This document shows, one piece after another, positions 1 to 6,633 of a stretch of 14,767 bases of DNA. The translations under genes and the position numbers were made by a program. The DNA comes from an uncultured Candidatus Peregrinibacteria bacterium (lineage in GTDB: Bacteria > Patescibacteriota > Gracilibacteria > CAIRYL01). The stretch is taken from assembly GCA_903882825.1 (NCBI GenBank), contig CAIRYL010000103.1, positions 1 through 14,767 of the forward strand, in the 5' to 3' direction. Numbering within the stretch: position 1 is the stretch's first letter; the number at the start of each line of letters is the position of its first letter. The notes below the pieces were generated by a model. It saw nothing but the letters and a program-made list of their open reading frames with translations, did no database searches and was not told where the DNA came from.

Positions 1-15
1 ATCACCTTTTTTCAT
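1..15 (-). CDS. 5' end of an unidentified gene, cut by the window edge
   Basis: Only the first five codons are inside the window. Read on the minus strand they give Met-Lys-Lys-Gly-Asp, starting at the ATG at 15-13. The gene is inferred from a textbook Shine-Dalgarno, GGAGGT (minus strand, 24-19), three bases before the ATG. This is the best ribosome binding site in the window, where most genes have none. The gene is divergent from aroK. Its product cannot be named from five residues. It could be a chance match, but spacing and sequence are both ideal. Confidence 0.5.
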
Positions 16-18
16 TTT

Positions 19-24
19 ACCTCC
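19..24 (-). promoter_or_regulatory. Strong Shine-Dalgarno site for the leftmost minus-strand gene
   Basis: The minus strand reads GGAGGT, then AAA, then ATG. It is the perfect anti-16S complement at normal spacing, and it decides the start of the partial gene at the window edge. Confidence 0.55.
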
Positions 25-95
25 AGCACATCAAAAAAGGAATTACGAGATTTCCTTTTGTTCTTTTTAAAAATATGAGAAGATTTTCCTACTTT

Positions 96-101
96 TATTA
101 T
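96..101 (+). promoter_or_regulatory. Putative -10 element of aroK (leaderless start)
   Basis: TATTAT matches TATAAT at 5 of 6 positions and ends 5 nt before the ATG at 107. Transcription would then begin at or next to the start codon, giving an essentially leaderless mRNA. No convincing -35 box is visible. This is inferred from sequence only. Confidence 0.4.
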
Positions 102-106
102 TGAGC

Positions 107-673
107 ATGGTGGAGAAAATTGTTCTTATTGGGCTCAGAGGAACGGGGAAATCACATTTTGGGAGTTTATTGGCAAAATATTTTCAATGGGAACATATTG
201 ATATTGATAAAGAGATAGAAAAGCGTGTGGGACAAAAAATACCGGAAATAATCGCCGAAAAAGGATGGGAATATTTTAGAGAACAAGAATACCAAGTGTG
301 TAAAGACTTAGAAAATGCCGAAAAAATAGTGATTTCTACGGGTGGTGGAGCTATTTGTTTTGAGAGAAATGTTCCACTTCTGAAAAAAAATGCCTTTACC
401 GTTTTATTGTTTTCCAGTTTGGAAAATCTGGTAGAACGTTTAGAAAAATCAAAAGACCGTCCACCTCTTACAAAAGCCGCTACGCTTCGAGAAGAAGTGA
501 AAATATTATGGGAAGAACGAAAAGATACATATTTTACCCAAGCAGATTTGGTATTTAAGGCTCAAACGGTATTACCACACCCAGTCCGCAATGTAGAATA
601 TAATGCGAATATTTTAGCAAAACGAATTGAAAAAGAAATTTTTCCTACCAGCCTCCAGCGGCCGCCCTTATAG
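107..673 (+). CDS. aroK: Shikimate kinase
   Basis: A cytoplasmic P-loop kinase that phosphorylates the 3-hydroxyl of shikimate with ATP, step 5 of the chorismate pathway. Counting from the ATG at 107 (188 aa), the Walker A motif GLRGTGKS is at residues 9-16. The shikimate- and Mg-binding Asp32/Asp34 pair, Arg58, the GGG loop at 79-81, the lid motif RPPL at 118-121 and Arg138 follow. All expected catalytic and binding residues are present. A TTG at 101 in the same frame would add two residues, but the ATG is preferred because a -10-like hexamer lies just upstream and no Shine-Dalgarno is seen. The protein is somewhat longer than the usual 170-175 residues. Its last ten or so residues lie in a convergent overlap of 29 nt with the small membrane-protein gene. 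That end contains an unusually GC-rich patch. aroD and aroE lie elsewhere in the window, not beside aroK. Confidence 0.93.
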   Translation: MVEKIVLIGLRGTGKSHFGSLLAKYFQWEHIDIDKEIEKRVGQKIPEIIAEKGWEYFREQEYQVCKDLENAEKIVISTGGGAICFERNVPLLKKNAFTVLLFSSLENLVERLEKSKDRPPLTKAATLREEVKILWEERKDTYFTQADLVFKAQTVLPHPVRNVEYNANILAKRIEKEIFPTSLQRPPL

Positions 674-912
674 CTTTTTCACAGCTCCAGTTCGTTTCTA
701 TTCTTTGTTGTTTTATTTGTTCAGATACATTTTCTGGACACAAATTTTGTTTATTTGGGTAAAGCTTTTCACCGTAAACTCCCCATGCAAGCGTTACCAA
801 TACTAACGATAATCCAATAGTATTTATTATTTTTTTTAAGGCTCTCCTTAGGGTCATCTGACTTCTCAATAGGGTCATCTTGATCATAAGAATTTTCTTC
901 TTTTTTTTCCAT
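645..912 (-). pseudogene. Small acidic single-pass membrane protein, frameshifted at an A8 tract
   Basis: No family is recognised. From the ATG at 912 the minus strand encodes a very acidic, lysine-rich head (MEKKEENSYD..., then a repeated DDPxE motif) that runs to the A8 tract (plus-strand T8 at 830-837). Beyond the tract this frame degenerates. The next frame carries on with a hydrophobic helix (about IINTIGLSLVLVTLAWGVYG), then a soluble tail with two Cys, ending in TAG at 645. Removing one A joins the two parts into a coherent 88-residue protein with a cytosolic acidic head, one membrane helix and an outside tail. A perfect TATAAT at 923-918 lies 5 nt before the ATG. The alternative reading, an 80-aa protein from the ATG at 887, has a basic, less natural N-terminus. 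The indel may be a sequencing error, a real lesion, or slippage-dependent expression. The 3' end overlaps aroK by 29 nt. This gene accounts for most of the gap between aroK and murB. Confidence 0.55.
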
Positions 913-917
913 AAAAA

Positions 918-923
918 ATTATA
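918..923 (-). promoter_or_regulatory. -10 element (TATAAT) of the small membrane-protein gene
   Basis: A perfect TATAAT on the minus strand is followed by five T and then ATG at 912. That spacing would put the transcription start at the start codon. It supports 912, not 887, as the true start of the frameshifted gene. No clear -35 element is seen. Confidence 0.4.
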
Positions 924-988
924 AAACTATTTCTCTTTTTTGATGATATATTAAAAAGGAGAAGTAAATTGTATTTTAAAAAACGTAT

Positions 989-1897
989 ATGTCAAACCAT
1001 TTTCAAAATTTTCAATATTCTGTCCCTCTGGCTCCTTTGTGTACTTTTCATATTGGAGGAAATGCGGATATGTTGGTTGAAATACACACCAAAGAAGATC
1101 TTCAAAACGCCATTTTATGGGCACAGAAAAATAAAGTACCATTTTTCCCACTAGGAGGAGGTTCAAACCTGGTATTTGCAGATGAAGGATTTCGAGGGAT
1201 GATACTGCATTTTCAAAATAAAAATATCCTTTTTCAAAATGAGAACAGTACTTTTATAGTCGAGGCGGGGACAAAAAACTCTCTGTTGTATCAATTTGCT
1301 AAAAAACAAAATTTTGATTTTTCGGTGTGGAATAGCATTCCCGGAACATTAGGCGGTGCCGTGTGTGGAAACGCAGGAATTCCAGGATCAGAAATGGAAA
1401 AATTGGTAGTGTGTGCTACCGTTTTTCATATTCCAGAACAACAGTTTTGCACTGTTGATCATAATTTTTTTAAATTTTCATATCGTAAAAGCGTTTTTCA
1501 TGATCCAGAATTTCAAAAAAAATATATTTTGTGGGACACAACACTTCATCTTCCCCATCTTCCAGAAGAGGAAATTACCAATAATGCTAAAAATTTACTC
1601 GCCAAAAGAAAAGAAAAACAACCGTGGGGATTTACCGGCGGAAGTTTTTTTAAAAATCCAACCGAAGGTCCTGCAGGGTATTTTTTAGACCAGGTGGGTG
1701 CAAAACAAATGCGAGTAGGAGATGCTTTTTTTTCTGAAAAACATGCTAATTTTTTAATGAATGCCGGAAATGCTACGCAAAAAGAAGTCGTAGAACTCGC
1801 GAAAAAAGGGATGCAAGCGGTATATGAAAAGTTTGGAATAGTATTGCACCCAGAAGTTCGTATTATAGACGAATTTGGGAATCTGAAAGATTTTTAG
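989..1897 (+). CDS. murB: UDP-N-acetylenolpyruvoylglucosamine reductase
   Basis: A cytoplasmic FAD enzyme that reduces UDP-GlcNAc-enolpyruvate with NADPH to UDP-MurNAc, the second committed step of peptidoglycan precursor synthesis. The 302-residue protein has the N-terminal PLxxxxTFHIGG signature (here PLAPLCTFHIGG), the FAD-binding LGGGSN at 55-60 and IPGTLGGAV at 117-125. The YR motif (Arg166), GSFFKNP with the proton-donor Ser219, and the C-terminal HPEVR with catalytic Glu289 follow. Length and motif order are normal. The ATG at 989 is the only sensible start. An AAGGAG lies 27 nt upstream (956-961), too far to serve normally. A -10-like TATATT is at 947-952. The 3' end overlaps the convergent glycosyltransferase gene by 35 nt. 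murD is about 3.3 kb downstream, so the mur genes are dispersed. Confidence 0.96.
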   Translation: MSNHFQNFQYSVPLAPLCTFHIGGNADMLVEIHTKEDLQNAILWAQKNKVPFFPLGGGSNLVFADEGFRGMILHFQNKNILFQNENSTFIVEAGTKNSLLYQFAKKQNFDFSVWNSIPGTLGGAVCGNAGIPGSEMEKLVVCATVFHIPEQQFCTVDHNFFKFSYRKSVFHDPEFQKKYILWDTTLHLPHLPEEEITNNAKNLLAKRKEKQPWGFTGGSFFKNPTEGPAGYFLDQVGAKQMRVGDAFFSEKHANFLMNAGNATQKEVVELAKKGMQAVYEKFGIVLHPEVRIIDEFGNLKDF

Positions 1898-2843
1898 TTT
1901 TTGTTTTCCAGTAGTTCCAATTGGCTTCTTCGTGTCCGGGAAGCGCATTGTAAATATCTAGTGGCATCTGAAGGGCTTGGCATTCGCCAATAATTGCCCC
2001 TCCAGCTTTACTAATAATAAGATTACTGATTGCATATATTTGAGACATATCTTCTATCCATGTAAAAAAATGAATTTCTGGAAATGGAGGAAATATATTT
2101 TTTAAAAATTTCTCATTTTTCCCCGTTATAATAATGTATATTGCATTGCTTTTGTGAATTTCCCAATATTTCCAAAAAACTTCTTCTTCATTCCCAAATA
2201 AAAAATGGTGGAATAAAAATGTAAAAATAGGTGCATCCCCTGTAATCCCCATATTTTTCTGAATATCTTCTCGTTCTATTTCTGAATAATTTTTTGCCTG
2301 CAGAATATTTTTAGGAAGTGGAAAATCGCAAATAGCATAATGTTTTTGGGGGATGTTTTTTTGAAGATAATTTTTTGCGTGTGTATCAAGGCAAAAAATT
2401 CTGGTACTTTCTCCCCATGTCCAAAAAAAATGTGGAGCATAATAATCGGTAATAAAGATAGTTTTATTTATTTTTTCGGGAAGAATACTATCTATCACTT
2501 CAGAAAGAAGAGGATTTGTAAGAAAAATTTCATCTGGAAGTTTTTTTTGAAAACATTTTTTTAAAAATGAAGAAAATGATTTTTTTAAAATCCAACGTAT
2601 AAAAAATGAAGAATTTTTCGTATTCCCTATTTTATAAAAAATTTTCCAAAGAAAAGGCTTCCGAGAAATAAAATTCCAAAATTTTGTTATTATTCGTGCT
2701 CCACTGGAAACCTCTGCTATATCAAATATTTTTACAATATTTCCTTTCAATTCTTCTCGCTCTTGAAGTCCTTTTGCTGCGGTATTATGACCATTTCCCC
2801 AAGATGCCGTAAAAATAAAAATAGTGCCCACTTCATCCATCAT
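1863..2843 (-). CDS. GT28/MGDG-synthase-like glycosyltransferase, apparently C-terminally short
   Basis: A GT-B glycosyltransferase of the MurG / monogalactosyldiacylglycerol synthase / processive diacylglycerol glucosyltransferase type. It probably moves a sugar from a UDP-sugar to a lipid acceptor at the inner face of the membrane. From the ATG at 2843 (326 aa) one sees the N-terminal GNGHNTAAKGL loop (16-26), the acceptor-side TDYYAPHFFW (132-141), and the C-terminal nucleotide-binding KAGG (279-282) with Glu287 and PGHEEAN (302-308). Only about 18 residues follow that last motif, where relatives usually have 50 or more, including the helix that crosses back to the N-terminal domain. The stop lies inside the 3' end of murB (35 nt overlap). 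Starts at TTG 2852 or ATG 2840 are also possible. No Shine-Dalgarno is seen. A good TTGAAA-16-TATAAT promoter lies upstream. The exact substrate cannot be told from sequence. Confidence 0.8.
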   Translation of the reverse strand: MMDEVGTIFIFTASWGNGHNTAAKGLQEREELKGNIVKIFDIAEVSSGARIITKFWNFISRKPFLWKIFYKIGNTKNSSFFIRWILKKSFSSFLKKCFQKKLPDEIFLTNPLLSEVIDSILPEKINKTIFITDYYAPHFFWTWGESTRIFCLDTHAKNYLQKNIPQKHYAICDFPLPKNILQAKNYSEIEREDIQKNMGITGDAPIFTFLFHHFLFGNEEEVFWKYWEIHKSNAIYIIITGKNEKFLKNIFPPFPEIHFFTWIEDMSQIYAISNLIISKAGGAIIGECQALQMPLDIYNALPGHEEANWNYWKTKTKNLSDSQIRL

Positions 2844-2869
2844 ACACAACAATAAATATGCAAACCTTT

Positions 2870-2897
2870 TTTTCAGGATCTCTTAAAATATTATATT
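2870..2897 (+). promoter_or_regulatory. Putative promoter of the leuB-sufS-murD unit
   Basis: TTTTCA (2870-2875), a 16-nt spacer and TATATT (2892-2897). Transcription would start near 2904 and leave a leader of about 65-70 nt to the preferred leuB start. The -10 overlaps that of the divergent promoter. The -35 matches only 4 of 6 positions. Confidence 0.4.
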
Positions 2898-2917
2898 AAA
2901 AAAAATTGAATTTTCAA
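2890..2917 (-). promoter_or_regulatory. Promoter of the GT28-like glycosyltransferase gene
   Basis: The minus strand has TTGAAA (2917-2912), a 16-nt spacer and a perfect TATAAT (2895-2890). This is among the best sigma-70-type promoters in the window. It overlaps the divergent leuB promoter, so the two may compete for polymerase. Confidence 0.55.
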
Positions 2918-2971
2918 TGGTCAGAATAAACCATGTATGAAAAAATACGAGTAGTATTTTTTTATTTTTTT

Positions 2972-4051
2972 ATGTCAATTACCAAAAATATTGCGATTTT
3001 AGAAGGGGATGGAATCGGACCAGAAGTGATGGAAGAAGCAATTCGCGTTATGAATGCGATTGAAAAAAAATTTGGGCACCGATTTATGTGTACTTCTGCT
3101 TGGGTAGGTGGAGCGGGAATAGATAATGCTGGAAAAGCACTTCCTGAGGAAACTTTAAAAATTTGTGAGCAATCAGACGCGATTCTTTTTGGGTCAGTCG
3201 GCGGTCCCAAATGGGAACCACTTCCCCCCAACGAACAACCAGAACGAGGAGCTCTTTTACCATTACGAAAACATTTTGGTTTATTTGCAAATCTTCGTCC
3301 GGCACGTATTTTTAAAGGGCTTTCTCATGCCTCTCCTTTAAAATGTCGCATTGCAAAAGCAGGGTTCGATTTTTTAGTAATTCGGGAATTAACTGGGGGA
3401 ATTTATTTTGGAGAAAAGGGATCTGATGAAAATTCGGCATGGGATATTATGAAATATACCGTTCCAGAAATTGAACGTATTGCACGAGTGGCATTTGAAA
3501 GTGCCAAAAAACGAAAAGGGAAAGTGACTTCGGTCGATAAAGCAAATGTTCTGCAAACCTCCATACTGTGGAGAAAAACGGTAGAGCGTATTCATGCACA
3601 AGAATTTCCAGAAATTACTTTAGAGCATTTGTATATTGATAATGCTTCTATGCAAATTCTTACTCGTCCAGCAGATTTTGATGTTATTGTGACGGAAAAT
3701 ATGTTTGGAGATATTTTATCGGATGAATCTGCTCAAATTTCTGGATCTATTGGGATGCTCGCTTCTGCTTCTCTTTCAGAAAGTGGATTTGGGATGTATG
3801 AACCTTCTGGTGGAAGTGCTCCGGATATTGCAGGGAAGGGAATCGCCAATCCTATTGCGCAAATCCTTTCATTAGCAATGATGCTCAAATATTCTTTTGG
3901 ACTTTTAGAAGAACACGAAGCGATTAATGATGCCATCCAACAGGTTTTAGATGAAGGATACCGTACGGGAGATATTTTTAGTGGGAGTGAAGAGGAAAAA
4001 AGAATTGGTACGAAAGAAATGGGAATGAGAATTACGAAAAAAATAGTATAA
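2972..4051 (+). CDS. leuB: 3-isopropylmalate dehydrogenase
   Basis: An NAD-dependent oxidative decarboxylase that turns 3-isopropylmalate into 2-oxoisocaproate, the third step of leucine synthesis, in the cytoplasm. Counted from the ATG at 2972 (359 aa), the N-terminal EGDGIGPEV is at 11-19. The substrate loop ERGALLPLRKHFGLFANLRP (91-110), which separates IPMDH from isocitrate dehydrogenase, follows. Arg138, Tyr145, Lys190, and the metal-binding Asp223, Asp247 and Asp251 come next, then the NAD site GSAPDIAGKGIANP. All key residues are present. An ATG at 2933 would add 13 hydrophobic residues that relatives lack, so 2972 is preferred. Neither start has a Shine-Dalgarno. leuA, leuC and leuD are absent here. 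The gene leads a unit with sufS (6-nt gap) and murD, an unusual partnership probably reflecting shuffled gene order. Confidence 0.96.
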   Translation: MSITKNIAILEGDGIGPEVMEEAIRVMNAIEKKFGHRFMCTSAWVGGAGIDNAGKALPEETLKICEQSDAILFGSVGGPKWEPLPPNEQPERGALLPLRKHFGLFANLRPARIFKGLSHASPLKCRIAKAGFDFLVIRELTGGIYFGEKGSDENSAWDIMKYTVPEIERIARVAFESAKKRKGKVTSVDKANVLQTSILWRKTVERIHAQEFPEITLEHLYIDNASMQILTRPADFDVIVTENMFGDILSDESAQISGSIGMLASASLSESGFGMYEPSGGSAPDIAGKGIANPIAQILSLAMMLKYSFGLLEEHEAINDAIQQVLDEGYRTGDIFSGSEEEKRIGTKEMGMRITKKIV

Positions 4052-4057
4052 AAAATT

Positions 4058-5251
4058 ATGAAATCCTTTTTCCCAATTTTTCGGCATTGTCCAGAATTGG
4101 TATATTTAGACTCTGGGGCGAGTGCGCAAAAACCAAAATGTGTATTAGAGGCGACAAAAAATTTTTGTGAAACGGAGTATGCCAATATTCACAGAGGCGT
4201 ATATGCACTCTCTCTTGCTTCCACGGCGCGATATGAAAATGCCAGAAAAACCGTTTCCGCATTTTTAGGAATTTCACCATCGGAGCTTGTTTTTACTAAA
4301 AATGGTACAGAAGCTTCTAATATTTTCGTTTCAGCTTTTGGAAAATCGCTTTCTGCTGGTGATGAAGTCATTTTGCCCATTTCTGAGCATCATGCAAATT
4401 TTGTTCCATGGCTGAGGCTTACAAAAGAGAAAGGCATTATTCTTAAATTTGTAGAACCGGACATACATGGAATTTTTACAGTGGAAGATTTTGAAAAGCT
4501 GATTTCTGAACGTACCAAGTGTATTGCGGTCGCGCATGTTTCAAATGTGACTGGACAAATTTTTCCACTGAAATCTCTTTCCCATATCGCACATACAGCT
4601 GGGGCAATTCTTTTTGTAGATGCGTGCCAAAGTATTCCTCATATTGTTCCAAATTTCTGGGAAATGGGTGTAGATGCTGGATTTTTTACGGGACATAAAA
4701 TAGGTGCAGGTGCAACGGGTGGGCTTTTTGCAAAACATGAAATCCTTCAAACCCTTGATCCACTGCTGGTAGGTGGAGACAGTATCATAGACGTCACTTC
4801 TGAAGGATATACTCTGCTTCCCCCACCAGAGCGTTTTGAATCAGGAACTCCCGCTCTTGAAAATATAGTGGGGCTTGCGAGAGCTGTGGAATTTTTACAA
4901 GAAATGCGTTCTACAAAAGAACTTCAAAACCACGAAATTCAACTCCTTTCCATCCTTTTAAAGGGTCTTCAAGAAATACCAGATGTACAAATTATAGGAC
5001 CACAAAATATTTATGACCGATCTGGACTTGTATCTTTTTTTCATCCTCATATTCATCATTTAGACATAAATACCTATTTAGCAGAACATCACATTTGCGT
5101 GAGGAGCGGCTTTCATTGTGCGAATCCTTTGCATCACTTTTTAAAAATTCCCGGAACGGTGCGCGCAAGCGTTTGGATGTATAATACCGAAAAAGATATT
5201 GAAATATTTTTGAAAGAGCTGAAAAACGCGATTTCTCTTTTTTTACCATGA
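4058..5251 (+). CDS. sufS: Cysteine desulfurase, SufS type
   Basis: A PLP enzyme that takes sulfur from cysteine as a persulfide, releasing alanine, to feed Fe-S cluster assembly. The 397-residue protein is of class V aminotransferase fold and SufS/CsdA length. Visible are His111 in SEHHAN (stacks on PLP), Asp188 and Gln191 in DACQ, the Schiff-base Lys214 in TGHK, the RSGFHCANP segment with catalytic Cys354, and Arg369 in RAS. No partner (SufU/SufE) or scaffold gene is in the window. It starts 6 nt after leuB with no Shine-Dalgarno. Its TGA stop overlaps the murD start as ATGA, so the two are probably translationally coupled. The client could be any Fe-S protein of the cell, for example the PorD ferredoxin encoded further on. 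The assignment is firm; SufS versus CsdA cannot be separated by sequence alone. Confidence 0.94.
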   Translation: MKSFFPIFRHCPELVYLDSGASAQKPKCVLEATKNFCETEYANIHRGVYALSLASTARYENARKTVSAFLGISPSELVFTKNGTEASNIFVSAFGKSLSAGDEVILPISEHHANFVPWLRLTKEKGIILKFVEPDIHGIFTVEDFEKLISERTKCIAVAHVSNVTGQIFPLKSLSHIAHTAGAILFVDACQSIPHIVPNFWEMGVDAGFFTGHKIGAGATGGLFAKHEILQTLDPLLVGGDSIIDVTSEGYTLLPPPERFESGTPALENIVGLARAVEFLQEMRSTKELQNHEIQLLSILLKGLQEIPDVQIIGPQNIYDRSGLVSFFHPHIHHLDINTYLAEHHICVRSGFHCANPLHHFLKIPGTVRASVWMYNTEKDIEIFLKELKNAISLFLP

Positions 5252-6633
5252 TCGATTTCAAAAAAAAAATTGGTATTTTTGGTTTCGGAGTAGAAGGAAA
5301 ATCTCTCTATCAGTGGATGAAAAAGCATGGGGCCGAACATATTTTTGTATTTGATGAAAAAGAACAAGACCAGGATACGGGCTCCCATTTCTCAAATTTT
5401 TCAAAACTAACAGAATGTGACATTATTTTTCGTTCACCAGGAATCCGACCAGAAAAAATACAAAATCTTATAAATGCTCAATGTAAAAATTCTTCATTCC
5501 CAAAAGCACCAGAAATAACGTCTTCCACCGAATATTTTTTTAAAAATTCCCCGACTCGAAATATTATTGGAGTTACTGGAACAAAGGGGAAAGGAACCAC
5601 CGCGACGCTTATTTTTGAAATACTGAAAACGGCACAAAAACACGTGTTTTTAGGTGGGAATATCGGCACTCCTATTTTTGATTTTTTTGATGAAATTACT
5701 GCGGAGTCATGGGTGGTACTCGAACTTTCATCTTTTCAATTATTTGATACAGATTTTTCTCCTCCGTATGCCGTGCTTCTCAGAACCGACTCCGAACATC
5801 TGGATTGGCATACAAACGTGGAAGAATACCGATTTTCAAAACAAAATCTTTTTCGGTTTCAATGTTCGGCAGATACTTTGGTGGTTTTTGGAGAATCTGA
5901 TATTTGCTTTGAAATGGCAAAAGTTTCGAGTGCCAAAAAAATATGGATTTGCCCAAATATTTCCGCCGGAAACAGCAGTGAAATGACCATTAAAAAAGGG
6001 AAAGTCATGCTTGATACACATGAGATTTTCCCGATTTCTTCTATTCGCTTACGGGGAAAATTTCATTATGAAAATGTGCTTTCCGCAGTGGCAATTGCCA
6101 AAACAATTGGAATTTCCAATACCCATATCCAATCCACCATAGAAAATTTTTATGGACTCCCGATGCGATGCGAAATGGAGGCGGAGAAAAATGGGATTCA
6201 GTTTTTTAATGATTCATTTTCTACTATTCCAGAAACCACCATTGCCTCACTTTCAATATTTGGAACGCCTGTATATCTTATTGTAGGAGGAAGCGAAAAA
6301 TATTCTGATTTTACCACATTGGCTTATGAATGTGCTCGTCATCCATATCTTAAAAAAATACTGCTCATAGGGGAAACGGCTCCTCGTATTTTAGAGGCAC
6401 TGCAACATCAAAAATCTCAAATTCCTACGGTACTTTTTCCATCTCCTGGTTTTCCAAAAGGGCAAGGAGGAGAGCAAGTATTGTTAGAAGTTTTTAAAAT
6501 AATCAAGAAAGAGGCACTTTCTGGAGAGAATGTATTATTTTCTCCTGCATGTGCGAGTTTTGATCTTTTTGAAAATTATAAAAAACGAGGAAAAATATTT
6601 AATGAGTATGTTCGATTGTTTCCGTCTTTGTAA
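5248..6633 (+). CDS. murD: UDP-N-acetylmuramoyl-L-alanine--D-glutamate ligase
   Basis: An ATP-dependent Mur ligase that adds D-glutamate to UDP-MurNAc-L-Ala in the cytoplasm. The 461-residue protein begins with a Rossmann-like domain (GIFGFGVEGKS, 9-19). The central ATPase domain has the P-loop VTGTKGKGTT (109-118), Glu159 in ELSSFQL, the SEHLDWH motif, and Lys198, which aligns with the carbamylated lysine. HYENVLSA and GLPMRCE follow, then the C-terminal domain ending with SPACASFDLFENYKKRG. Length is normal. One oddity: where many MurDs have NDSKATN, this has NDSFSTI (321-327), so the phosphate-contacting lysine is replaced by Phe; Asp322 is kept. The start overlaps the sufS stop by 4 nt (ATGA). 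The 3' end overlaps the convergent GT4 gene by 35 nt. Confidence 0.95.
   Translation: MIDFKKKIGIFGFGVEGKSLYQWMKKHGAEHIFVFDEKEQDQDTGSHFSNFSKLTECDIIFRSPGIRPEKIQNLINAQCKNSSFPKAPEITSSTEYFFKNSPTRNIIGVTGTKGKGTTATLIFEILKTAQKHVFLGGNIGTPIFDFFDEITAESWVVLELSSFQLFDTDFSPPYAVLLRTDSEHLDWHTNVEEYRFSKQNLFRFQCSADTLVVFGESDICFEMAKVSSAKKIWICPNISAGNSSEMTIKKGKVMLDTHEIFPISSIRLRGKFHYENVLSAVAIAKTIGISNTHIQSTIENFYGLPMRCEMEAEKNGIQFFNDSFSTIPETTIASLSIFGTPVYLIVGGSEKYSDFTTLAYECARHPYLKKILLIGETAPRILEALQHQKSQIPTVLFPSPGFPKGQGGEQVLLEVFKIIKKEALSGENVLFSPACASFDLFENYKKRGKIFNEYVRLFPSL

Noticed and set aside
35..59. Hairpin AAAAGGAA / TTCCTTTT upstream of aroK
   Set aside because: The stem is weak and AT-rich with a 9-nt loop, and it lies upstream of the predicted transcription start. 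It has no clear role.
2905..2918. Short inverted repeat ATTGAA-TT-TTCAAT as an operator
   Set aside because: A six-base arm in AT-rich DNA that coincides with the -35 of the divergent promoter is not significant alone.
2933..2971. leuB start at 2933 with 13 extra hydrophobic residues
   Set aside because: IPMDH begins directly with the strand before GDGIGPEV; the ATG at 2972 gives this. It cannot be fully excluded, as neither start has a ribosome binding site.
3733..4185. 150-residue open frame on the minus strand opposite leuB/sufS
   Set aside because: It is antisense to two well-supported genes and has no family-like features. It is a shadow of their codon use.
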